A DNA stretch of 9,630 nucleotides from Christensenella sp. (lineage in GTDB: Bacteria > Bacillota > Clostridia > Christensenellales > Maliibacteriaceae). Below the pieces are notes generated by a model. That model did not search any database. It saw only the letters and a program-made list of their open reading frames with translations, and had not been told where the DNA came from. Each line of letters begins with the position of its first letter. Position 1 is the stretch's first letter. Positions 1 through 5,571 of the stretch are shown one piece after another. Position numbers and translations under genes: made by a program. The stretch lies in assembly GCA_019420085.1 (NCBI GenBank), contig JAHZHV010000036.1, positions 1 to 9,630 on the forward strand, written 5' to 3'.

Positions 1-412
1 CGAAAAGGCTTGTCAGGATCATGACGCAAAAAAGCAGCGCAGGGGGCAGTGTCTTAAAATATATCATGCACGCCGCGGTGCAGATACCGCCGACTAAAAT
101 CTGGCCTTCCGCGCCGATATTCCAGAAGCGCATCCGGAACGCGGGCGCAAGCCCCACGCCGATGCAAAGCAGCATCATCGTATCGCGGATGGTGACCCAC
201 ATGCGCTTATCGGTGCCGAAAGCGCCCTGGAACATGGCCGCATATACGCGCAGGGGGTTTAAGCCCGTCACGGCGTAGATCAAAAGTGCGCTGACCACCA
301 GTGCAAGCAGGACGCAGACAAGACGGATGATCCAGGCGCGAAGGACGCCGGATTCGCCGCGGCGCACGATGCGCAGCAGCGGTTCTTTTTTCTTCGTGGG
401 TGCGATGCTCAT
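1..412 (-). CDS. ABC transporter permease (BMP/nucleoside type), partial
   Basis: This is the N-terminal 137 residues of an inner-membrane permease of the BPD_transp_2 family that works with BMP-type nucleoside or simple-sugar transporters; the rest lies beyond the left edge. A basic N-terminus (about residues 7-19) precedes a first membrane segment at about 28-48. More hydrophobic stretches follow at about 78-92 and 104-118. The motif RFWNIGAEGQILVGG at about residues 95-109 is the diagnostic permease signature of this family. The ATG at 412 overlaps the stop of the ATPase gene as ATGA (409-412), so the two are translationally coupled. Family transporters usually have two permeases, so a second one is expected further left. 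Which solute is carried is inferred from the xpt neighbour, not shown. Confidence 0.9.
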   Translation of the reverse strand, partial: MSIAPTKKKEPLLRIVRRGESGVLRAWIIRLVCVLLALVVSALLIYAVTGLNPLRVYAAMFQGAFGTDKRMWVTIRDTMMLLCIGVGLAPAFRMRFWNIGAEGQILVGGICTAACMIYFKTLPPALLFCVMILTSLF

Positions 413-1950
413 GCCTGCGCCTCCTTTGCCGCGTTCGTCATCAAAAGTCCGAGCTGTTCCTTGGTCGCGGTGCGCGCGTCGACAATGCCGCTGACGCGTC
501 CGCCGCAAAGCACGAGGATGCGGTCGCAAAGCTCAAGCATAACGTCCAGATCCTCGCCGACGTACAAAACGGCCACGCCGTCTTGTTTCTGCTCGTTGAG
601 CAGGTTGTAGATCGTGTAGGAAGTGTTAATATCCAGTCCGCGCACGGCGTAGGCCGTCATCAGCACTTTGGGACGCAGCGCGATTTCACGTCCGACGAGA
701 ACCTTTTGAATATTGCCGCCGGACAGTTTGCGCACGGAAGTGGAAAGTCCCGGCGTGACGACTTCAAAGCGGTCGATGACTTCCTGTGCCATCTGCTGGG
801 GCTGCCTGCGGTTGGCAAAGGGGGAGCGGCCGCTGCGGTAGGATTTGAGCATCATGTTGTCCGTAATGCTCATATCCCCGACAAGCCCCATGCCAAGCCG
901 GTCCTCCGGCACGAACGACAGCGCCACGCCCAGACGGCGGATGGCAAGCGGATGCAGGCCGATCAGCTGGCGGGGCGGCTTGCGGCTGCTTTTGGAGATG
1001 TACTTGACGCTGCTGTTGGGCAGCGTGTGCTGCAATCCGGCGATGGCCTCCAGAAGCTCCTTCTGTCCCGAACCGGATATGCCGGCGATGCCGAGAATTT
1101 CGCCGCTGTAGGCGGTAAAGCTGACGTCGTCCAGCGTCTTTACACCCTCCTTGTTCTGGCAGGAAAGATGTTCCACACGCAGGCGTTCGCGGGGATTGAC
1201 GGGCATGGGCCGATTGATATTGAGCTTGACGGCATGGCCGACCATCATGTCGGTCAGGCGCTGGGCGTCGGTATCGCGCGTGCGCACGTCGCCGACGTAC
1301 TCGCCCTTGCGCAGCACGGCGACGCGGTCGGAAAGCTCCATGACTTCGTTGAGCTTATGGGTGATGATGACGATGGACTTGCCGTCTGCCTTCATCTTGC
1401 GCAGCACGTCGAACAGGCGCTGGGTTTCCTGCGGCGTCAGCACGGCGGTCGGCTCGTCGAGAATGAGCACCTCCGCGCCGCGATAGAGGACCTTGACGAT
1501 TTCAAGCGTCTGCTTCTGGGAGACGGTCATGTCGTAGACCTTCTGGGAAGGGTCCACGTCGAATCCGTAGCGCCGGCAGATATCGCGGATTTTTTCCGCG
1601 GCGGCGCGCTTATCCAGCCTGCCGCGTCCCTCCAGACCGAGGATGACGTTTTCGGTCGCGGTAAAGACGTCCACCAGCTTAAAATGCTGATGAATCATGC
1701 CGATGCCGAGTTTGTAGGCGTCCTGTGGGGAGCGGATGGAAACTTCCTGTCCGTTGATGATGATCTGTCCGTCGTCCGGGAAATAGATACCGGAAAGCAT
1801 GTTCATCAGCGTCGTCTTGCCGCTGCCGTTTTCACCAAGCAGCGAGAGGATTTCACCGCTGTTGATGCTGAGGCATATGTGGTTGTTCGCAATCACCGAG
1901 CCGAATGTCTTGACGATATTCTGCATCTGTACGGCGTGAATATGCTCCAA
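409..1950 (-). CDS. ABC transporter ATP-binding protein, double nucleotide-binding domain (nucleoside/BMP type)
   Basis: This 513-residue cytoplasmic subunit powers uptake by the BMP-type transporter and carries two ABC domains, as in NupO/YufO and sugar transporter ATPases. Domain 1 has Walker A GENGSGKTT (39-47), Q-loop Gln88, Walker B LILDEPTA (162-169) and switch His198. Its signature loop is the unusual MTVSQKQ (141-147) rather than LSVGxQQ. Domain 2 has a degenerate Walker A, GISGSGQKE, with Gln in place of Lys, as is normal in this family. It then has a good LSGGNIQK signature (409-416) and an altered Walker B region, TAYAVRGLD (432-440), so one composite ATP site probably does most of the work. 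The start is TTG at 1948-1950. It is supported by GAGGTGA seven bases upstream and by the domain beginning correctly. The gene follows the lipoprotein gene after a 177-base gap and overlaps the permease gene by four bases. Confidence 0.93.
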   Translation of the reverse strand: MEHIHAVQMQNIVKTFGSVIANNHICLSINSGEILSLLGENGSGKTTLMNMLSGIYFPDDGQIIINGQEVSIRSPQDAYKLGIGMIHQHFKLVDVFTATENVILGLEGRGRLDKRAAAEKIRDICRRYGFDVDPSQKVYDMTVSQKQTLEIVKVLYRGAEVLILDEPTAVLTPQETQRLFDVLRKMKADGKSIVIITHKLNEVMELSDRVAVLRKGEYVGDVRTRDTDAQRLTDMMVGHAVKLNINRPMPVNPRERLRVEHLSCQNKEGVKTLDDVSFTAYSGEILGIAGISGSGQKELLEAIAGLQHTLPNSSVKYISKSSRKPPRQLIGLHPLAIRRLGVALSFVPEDRLGMGLVGDMSITDNMMLKSYRSGRSPFANRRQPQQMAQEVIDRFEVVTPGLSTSVRKLSGGNIQKVLVGREIALRPKVLMTAYAVRGLDINTSYTIYNLLNEQKQDGVAVLYVGEDLDVMLELCDRILVLCGGRVSGIVDARTATKEQLGLLMTNAAKEAQA

Positions 1951-1957
1951 GAGATTG

Positions 1958-1964
1958 TCACCTC
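1958..1964 (-). promoter_or_regulatory. Ribosome binding site that fixes the TTG start of the ABC ATPase
   Basis: On the minus strand GAGGTGA ends seven bases before TTG (1948-1950). No in-frame ATG occurs before residue 9 of the protein, and using that one would remove the beginning of the first beta strand. The TTG start is therefore preferred. Confidence 0.65.
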
Positions 1965-2059
1965 ACAGTTTTAATTTCCATATCATAGTGTAGCAAAAAT
2001 AGAAAACAGAAAAAAGATCCGTCGGGGGAATTTTGATGGAATGTGCGCTGTTTTGGAAG

Positions 2060-2115
2060 AAAAAAGGGAAAGCCGCTTTTTGACTTTCCCTTTTTTTTCA
2101 AAGCGCCTTTGGCGC
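2060..2115 (-). terminator. Tandem hairpins with U-tract after the BMP lipoprotein gene
   Basis: Just past the lipoprotein stop (minus strand) is a small hairpin, GCGCC-AAA-GGCGC (2103-2115). A 13-bp stem follows, with arms 2084-2096 and 2060-2072 and an 11-base loop; its last six pairs are A-U and end in a run of T. It fits an intrinsic terminator, with a short U-run broken by C after six bases. As the transporter genes continue on the same strand, it probably acts as a partial terminator or mRNA 3'-end stabiliser, raising lipoprotein levels over the ATPase and permease. That role is inference. Confidence 0.7.
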
Positions 2116-2127
2116 ATGGGTACGTGC

Positions 2128-3414
2128 TTAGTTCAGCTCCGTGATGCCATCGATGCGGATATCAAACAGCGGTGCGGAGATCAGTTCGGACTCATGGAAG
2201 TAGCCGTCCCAGATCAGCTGGACGCCTTCGAAGCCGTAGGACTGATCGTAGGAGTCGATCGTCTCGCCGCCGACGGTGAAGGTGGAGCAGTCAAATACAT
2301 GCATCTGGCCGGACTTGAGCAGTTCGGTAATTTCCTCGACCTTTTCGGCGGTGCCTTCGGCGCAGCTTTCGCCCAGCGCGGACAGCTGCACGCCGTCGTC
2401 CTCATAGCCGACCGTGTTGTTCTTGGCAAGCGCTTCGCCGTTCATCGCCGTCTCAACCATCATGGTGTACAGCGCGCCCCAGTTGTTCTGTGCGGAGGTC
2501 AGCGCCACGTCGGGAGCCACGGAAAGCATGTCGATGTTGTAACCGACGCAGTAGACGGTCTTGCCGTCCTCAAAGGCAGCCTGGCAGGCAGAGGGAGCGC
2601 CGGTGGAGTCGGCGTGCTGGCTGATGATGACGCAGCCGTCGGCAATCAGGGAATTGGCGGCCTCGGCCTCGGCGGTGATGTCAAACCAGGAGTTGGTGTA
2701 GGTCACTTCCATGTAAGCCTCGGGCACGATGGACTGTACGCCAAGGAAGAAGGCGGTGTAGCCGGAGACGACTTCCGCATAGGGATAGGCGCCGACATAG
2801 CCGATCTTGGGATCGGTGACCTCGCCGCTTTCCATCAGCTCGGCAAGCTTCATGCCGGCCACAACACCGGCAACGTAGCGGGACTGGTAAATGGAGGTGA
2901 AGTAGTTGACGACATTGTCAAGACCGCACAGCGCAGCCTGCTGACCCGTTGCGGGCAGGAAGATGATGTCGGGATACTCGGCTGCGGCCTGCAGCATGTA
3001 CGTCTCATGCGAGAAGGAGTTGGAGAAGATCATCTGGCAGCCCTGCTCGGCAAGGTCGACGGCCGTATCGTAGCAGGTTTCATCCTCGGGGATGTTGTAC
3101 TTGCAGATCACCTGGTCGTCGCTGAGGCCAAGCGCTTCCTGCATGGCCTGGATGCCCTCGATGTGCGCGTAGGTGTAGCCCTCGTTCTCATCGCCAAGGA
3201 GAATGAAGCCGATTTTAAAGGAACCGTCTTCCACAGCGGCGGCGACATTGGAGGTGTCCACGGGATTTTCGGCGGCTGCGGCAATCTTGTCCGCAACGGT
3301 CGCGTCCGTGCTTTCGGTGGTCTGCCCTTCGGCATCGTTGCCGGCGGGCTGTGCGCAGGCGGCAAAGCCGCATACCATGGTCAGCACAAGCAGCAGGGCA
3401 AGGATCTTTTTCAT
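2128..3414 (-). CDS. BMP-family substrate-binding lipoprotein of a nucleoside-type ABC transporter
   Basis: This 428-residue extracytoplasmic lipoprotein should capture the solute, probably a purine nucleoside or base, and deliver it to the permease encoded downstream. A lipoprotein signal peptide begins MKKILALLLVLTMVCGFAAC, with Cys20 as the lipidated residue in a F-A-A-C lipobox. A low-complexity Ser/Thr/Asp/Glu linker follows (about 21-50). The mature domain shows BMP/Med features: KIGFILLGDENEGYTYAH early in the domain and GFEGVQLIWDGYF near the C-terminus. The start at 3414 was chosen over an in-frame ATG 20 codons upstream. It has AGAGGA about six bases upstream, and the longer form would put a basic tail before the signal peptide. 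It lies 68 bases after xpt with no promoter I could recognise between them, so it is probably cotranscribed. Substrate is inferred from context. Confidence 0.92.
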   Translation of the reverse strand: MKKILALLLVLTMVCGFAACAQPAGNDAEGQTTESTDATVADKIAAAAENPVDTSNVAAAVEDGSFKIGFILLGDENEGYTYAHIEGIQAMQEALGLSDDQVICKYNIPEDETCYDTAVDLAEQGCQMIFSNSFSHETYMLQAAAEYPDIIFLPATGQQAALCGLDNVVNYFTSIYQSRYVAGVVAGMKLAELMESGEVTDPKIGYVGAYPYAEVVSGYTAFFLGVQSIVPEAYMEVTYTNSWFDITAEAEAANSLIADGCVIISQHADSTGAPSACQAAFEDGKTVYCVGYNIDMLSVAPDVALTSAQNNWGALYTMMVETAMNGEALAKNNTVGYEDDGVQLSALGESCAEGTAEKVEEITELLKSGQMHVFDCSTFTVGGETIDSYDQSYGFEGVQLIWDGYFHESELISAPLFDIRIDGITELN

Positions 3415-3431
3415 GTTCTTTCCTCTCAATC

Positions 3432-3471
3432 TTTTTTTATTACACCGCGCCTTAAAAAACCGGCGCGGGTG
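3432..3471 (-). other. Hairpin with U-rich loop and trailing A-tract in the xpt-lipoprotein gap
   Basis: On the minus strand a GC stem (arms 3462-3471 and 3443-3451, one bulged base) closes a 10-base loop that holds six U. An A7 run (3438-3432) follows a few bases later, immediately before the lipoprotein ribosome site. No U-tract follows the stem, so it is not a normal terminator. The loop U6 could pair with the A7 run to make an H-type pseudoknot. Function is unknown. Confidence 0.4.
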
Positions 3472-3482
3472 CAAACGTATTT

Positions 3483-4055
3483 TCAGTCACAGAAGGTGAT
3501 ACCGTGCTCGTCCATCGATGCGATCCGCGCCAGCGATTCCACACGCACGCCCATATTGCGGATGGCGCGTCCGCCGTTTTGGAAGGCTTTCTCAATCGCA
3601 ATCCCGGCGCCCACGAGCGTCGCACCGGATTGGCGCACAATCTGAATCAGACCCATCAGCGCTGCGCCGTTGGCAAGGAAATCGTCGATTAGAAGGATGC
3701 GGTCGTTTGGGTTTAAATAATCCCGTGAAACGATGACGTCAAAGACGCGTCTATGCGTGAAGGATTCCACCTGCGCGGTGTAGACGTCGCCTGCGATGTT
3801 GCGGGTCCTGCTCTTTTTGGCAAAGACCGCAGGACAGGAAAACTGCTGCGCGGCGATACAGGCAAGGCCGATGCCGGAAGCTTCAATCGTCAGAATCTTT
3901 GTGACGTTCTCATCCGAAAAACGGCGCTTCCACTCGCGTGCCATCTCCTCAAAAAGCGCAATGTCCATCTGGTGATTTAAAAAACTGTCCACCTTCAGCA
4001 CACCGCCGGGCCGCACGACGCCGTCGCGCATAATGCGCTGCTGCAATAGCTCCAT
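3483..4055 (-). CDS. xpt: Xanthine phosphoribosyltransferase
   Basis: This cytoplasmic purine salvage enzyme converts xanthine (and to some extent guanine) plus PRPP to XMP and pyrophosphate. It has 190 residues, close to the usual 190-195. It shows the Xpt N-terminus MELLQQRIMRDG, the segment LTIEASGIG (55-63), the AKK(S) segment (79-82) and the PRPP-binding motif ILLIDDFLANG (120-130) with Asp124 and Asp125. The reading frame is open for 93 codons upstream, but the start at 4055 has AAGGGAGG about ten bases upstream and matches the family length. It is first in an operon with a BMP-type transporter, which implies that imported purines feed this enzyme. A promoter ends 55 bases upstream. No guanine riboswitch, common in front of xpt in Bacillus, is visible. 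Confidence 0.95.
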   Translation of the reverse strand: MELLQQRIMRDGVVRPGGVLKVDSFLNHQMDIALFEEMAREWKRRFSDENVTKILTIEASGIGLACIAAQQFSCPAVFAKKSRTRNIAGDVYTAQVESFTHRRVFDVIVSRDYLNPNDRILLIDDFLANGAALMGLIQIVRQSGATLVGAGIAIEKAFQNGGRAIRNMGVRVESLARIASMDEHGITFCD

Positions 4056-4110
4056 GATCAGGCTGCCTCCCTTACCGTTTGCGAATCTGTCAAATGAAAA
4101 GTACTTGTGC

Positions 4111-4139
4111 AGTATACCGCAGTTTGTACGGAAAATCAA
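4111..4139 (-). promoter_or_regulatory. Sigma-A-type promoter of the xpt-transporter operon
   Basis: On the minus strand TTGATT (4139-4134) and TATACT (4116-4111) are separated by exactly 17 bases, matching four and five of six consensus positions. Transcription should start near 4104, giving a leader of about 50 bases, too short for a purine riboswitch. A short dyad, TGCgGTATACtGCA (4108-4121), covers the -10 and could be an operator. Confidence 0.7.
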
Positions 4140-4163
4140 TACATAAATTCTGCATACAAAAAG

Positions 4164-4176
4164 AAGGTTCGGATTT
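4164..4176 (-). promoter_or_regulatory. Candidate PurR box upstream of the xpt promoter
   Basis: The minus-strand sequence AAATCCGAACCTT fits the Bacillus PurBox consensus AWWWCCGAACWWT at 12 of 13 positions. It ends 24 bases upstream of the xpt -35 element, and xpt is a known PurR target in Bacillus. PurR normally binds two inverted boxes about 16-17 bases apart. No good second box is visible here, so the site is only a candidate. Confidence 0.35.
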
Positions 4177-4289
4177 TTGATGTAAATATGCGCGATTTGC
4201 AGGGTTTTTAAGGATAAAGGCCGCCTAAATATTGTATAAATACGAATGTTTGTAAGAAACCTGTAAAATATGGCGTTTGTGCGGATTCG

Positions 4290-4319
4290 TTGCGGGATCG
4301 CGGTGTGATATGGTACAAT
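4290..4319 (+). promoter_or_regulatory. Extended -10 promoter of the U32 operon
   Basis: TACAAT (4314-4319) is preceded by TGG, giving an extended -10 (TGnTACAAT). A weak -35, TTGCGG (4290-4295), lies 18 bases upstream. Transcription would start near 4326, leaving a leader of about 43 bases before the first U32 gene. Confidence 0.6.
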
Positions 4320-4335
4320 TTGAGGGAAAAACAAC

Positions 4336-4360
4336 GTTGCCGCGCATCGCGGCGGGAAAC
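4336..4360 (+). other. Leader hairpin just before the ribosome site of the first U32 gene
   Basis: A perfect 6-bp stem, GCCGCG-CAT-CGCGGC (4339-4353), lies in the predicted short 5' leader. GTT (4336-4338) can also pair with AAC (4358-4360) across a bulge, which places the GAGGAG ribosome site (4361-4366) right at its base. It may influence translation; no known class is recognised. Confidence 0.35.
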
Positions 4361-4368
4361 GAGGAGCA

Positions 4369-5571
4369 ATGGAATCGGGTATGGTGGAACTGCTGGCGCC
4401 TGCGGCGGATATGGAGGCATTGGAAGCGGCGCTTTTCTACGGTGCGGACGCCGTATATGCCGGCGGGCCGTGCCTGCAGCTGCGCGCGCAGCGGGTGGGC
4501 TTTGACATGGCGACGCTGGAAAAGGCGATACAGCGCGTACACGATGCGGGGAAAAAGCTCTATGTGGCGGTCAATGCCTTTGCCGGCAACGACGACGTCG
4601 ACCGGGCGGGCGCGTATGCAAAGACGCTGCAGGGCATGGGCGCCGATGCGGCGATTGTGTCGGATCTTGGCGTATTCTGCGCGATGCGCGATGCTGCGCC
4701 GCAGCTGGAACTGCACGTCAGCACGCAGGCCAACTGCTGCAACTATCGTGCGGCGCAGGCGTATTATGAAATGGGCGCAAAGCGCATCGTGCTGGCGCGG
4801 GAGATGACGCTGGAACAGATTGCGCAGCTTCGGGACAGGACGCCGCCGCAGCTTACATTGGAAGCGTTTGTGCATGGGGCGATGTGCATGGCCTATTCGG
4901 GGCGCTGCATGATCAGTTCCTTTTTAACGGGCCGCAGCGGCAACGACGGCTCCTGCGCGCAGCCCTGCCGCTGGAATTATGCGCTGATGGAAGAAAAGCG
5001 GCCGGGCGAGTATTTTCCGGTCTGTGAGGACGAGGCGGGCACGCAGATTCTGTCCTCGCACGACCTTTGCATGATCGATCATCTGGAGGCGCTGCGCCGG
5101 GCGGGCGTGACGTCGTTCAAGATTGAAGGCCGCATGAAAACGGCCTATTACGTGGCGACGGTGGTCAACGCCTACCGGCGGCGCATGCGCACGCCGGATG
5201 ACGCTGCGTTTTGCCGGCAGGAGCTGGAATGCATCCGTCACCGGCCGTATCAGACGGGCTTTTACTTTGACGCGCTGCGCCACGGGCACGCCAACGACGC
5301 CGTGGAGCGCTGCGACTGCGTCTTTGCGGCAAAGGTGCTGCGTTATGCCGACGGCATGGTGTGGCTGCAGCAGCGCAATGCCTTTGCGGTGGGCGATACG
5401 CTGGAGACGATCGCCCGCACAGGGCAGACGCAGCGTATCGCGGTGACGGCGCTGTTTGACGAGGCGGGGGAAGCCTGCGCGCGCGCGCCGCATCCGATGC
5501 AGGTGCTGCGCATGCCATGCAGCGTGCCGCTTGCGGCGGGGGAACTGCTTAGAAAGCGGGTGGAAGCATGA
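4369..5571 (+). CDS. Peptidase U32 family protein, TrhP/YrrO-like (probable tRNA U34 hydroxylation factor)
   Basis: This 400-residue protein of the U32 family (PF01136) is close in length and layout to YrrO/TrhP, which is needed to make 5-hydroxyuridine at wobble position 34 of tRNA. It opens with ELLAPAADMEALEAALFYGADAVYAGG (7-33) and has HVSTQAN (116-122) and VLARE (141-145). The family core follows as FVHGAMCMAYSGRC (167-180), TGRSGNDGSCAQPCRW (187-202) and SFKIEGRMK (249-257). Cys173, Cys180, Cys196 and Cys234 have roughly the spacing of the four [4Fe-4S] ligands of the U32 protein UbiU; Cys200 is a further conserved cysteine. The start is uncertain. ATG 4369 has GAGGAG only two bases away, while ATG 4381 has it 14 bases away; either leaves the domain intact. 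It is annotated elsewhere as a collagenase-like protease, but relatives act in RNA hydroxylation. Its stop overlaps the next start. Confidence 0.93.
   Translation: MESGMVELLAPAADMEALEAALFYGADAVYAGGPCLQLRAQRVGFDMATLEKAIQRVHDAGKKLYVAVNAFAGNDDVDRAGAYAKTLQGMGADAAIVSDLGVFCAMRDAAPQLELHVSTQANCCNYRAAQAYYEMGAKRIVLAREMTLEQIAQLRDRTPPQLTLEAFVHGAMCMAYSGRCMISSFLTGRSGNDGSCAQPCRWNYALMEEKRPGEYFPVCEDEAGTQILSSHDLCMIDHLEALRRAGVTSFKIEGRMKTAYYVATVVNAYRRRMRTPDDAAFCRQELECIRHRPYQTGFYFDALRHGHANDAVERCDCVFAAKVLRYADGMVWLQQRNAFAVGDTLETIARTGQTQRIAVTALFDEAGEACARAPHPMQVLRMPCSVPLAAGELLRKRVEA

Larger units (their letters stand above)
4056..4368. other. AT-rich divergent intergenic region between xpt and the U32 operon
   Basis: This 313-base gap is visibly more AT-rich than its surroundings. 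It holds the xpt promoter and a PurR-box-like site for the leftward operon, and an extended -10 promoter plus a leader hairpin for the rightward operon. I see no convincing gene in it; the open frames crossing it are extensions or shadows of flanking genes. Confidence 0.8.

Noticed and set aside
400..1974. 524-codon open frame on the plus strand opposite the ABC ATPase gene
   Set aside because: It is a shadow caused by GC-biased codon use: it has no family motifs and low-complexity His/Ala/Asp-rich content, while the minus strand encodes a full ABC ATPase.
3415..3474. Upstream in-frame start for the lipoprotein adding 20 residues
   Set aside because: The added residues are basic and come before a complete signal peptide whose own start has a well-spaced ribosome site.
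2041..3645. 534-codon open frame on the plus strand opposite the lipoprotein gene
   Set aside because: It spans a terminator and two gene ends, is Gly/Val/His-rich without motifs, and the minus strand encodes a clear BMP lipoprotein and Xpt.
4238..4250. Second PurR box, AAATACGAATGTT on the plus strand
   Set aside because: It matches only 10 of 13 positions and lies more than 60 bases from the first candidate, outside the spacing expected for a PurR box pair.
4056..4260. Guanine (purine) riboswitch upstream of xpt
   Set aside because: The conserved aptamer loops and core were not found on the minus strand, and the predicted promoter leaves only about 50 bases of leader.
4056..4334. N-terminal extension of Xpt by 93 residues
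   Set aside because: It runs through an AT-rich promoter region, exceeds the family length, and a good ribosome site precedes the start at 4055.
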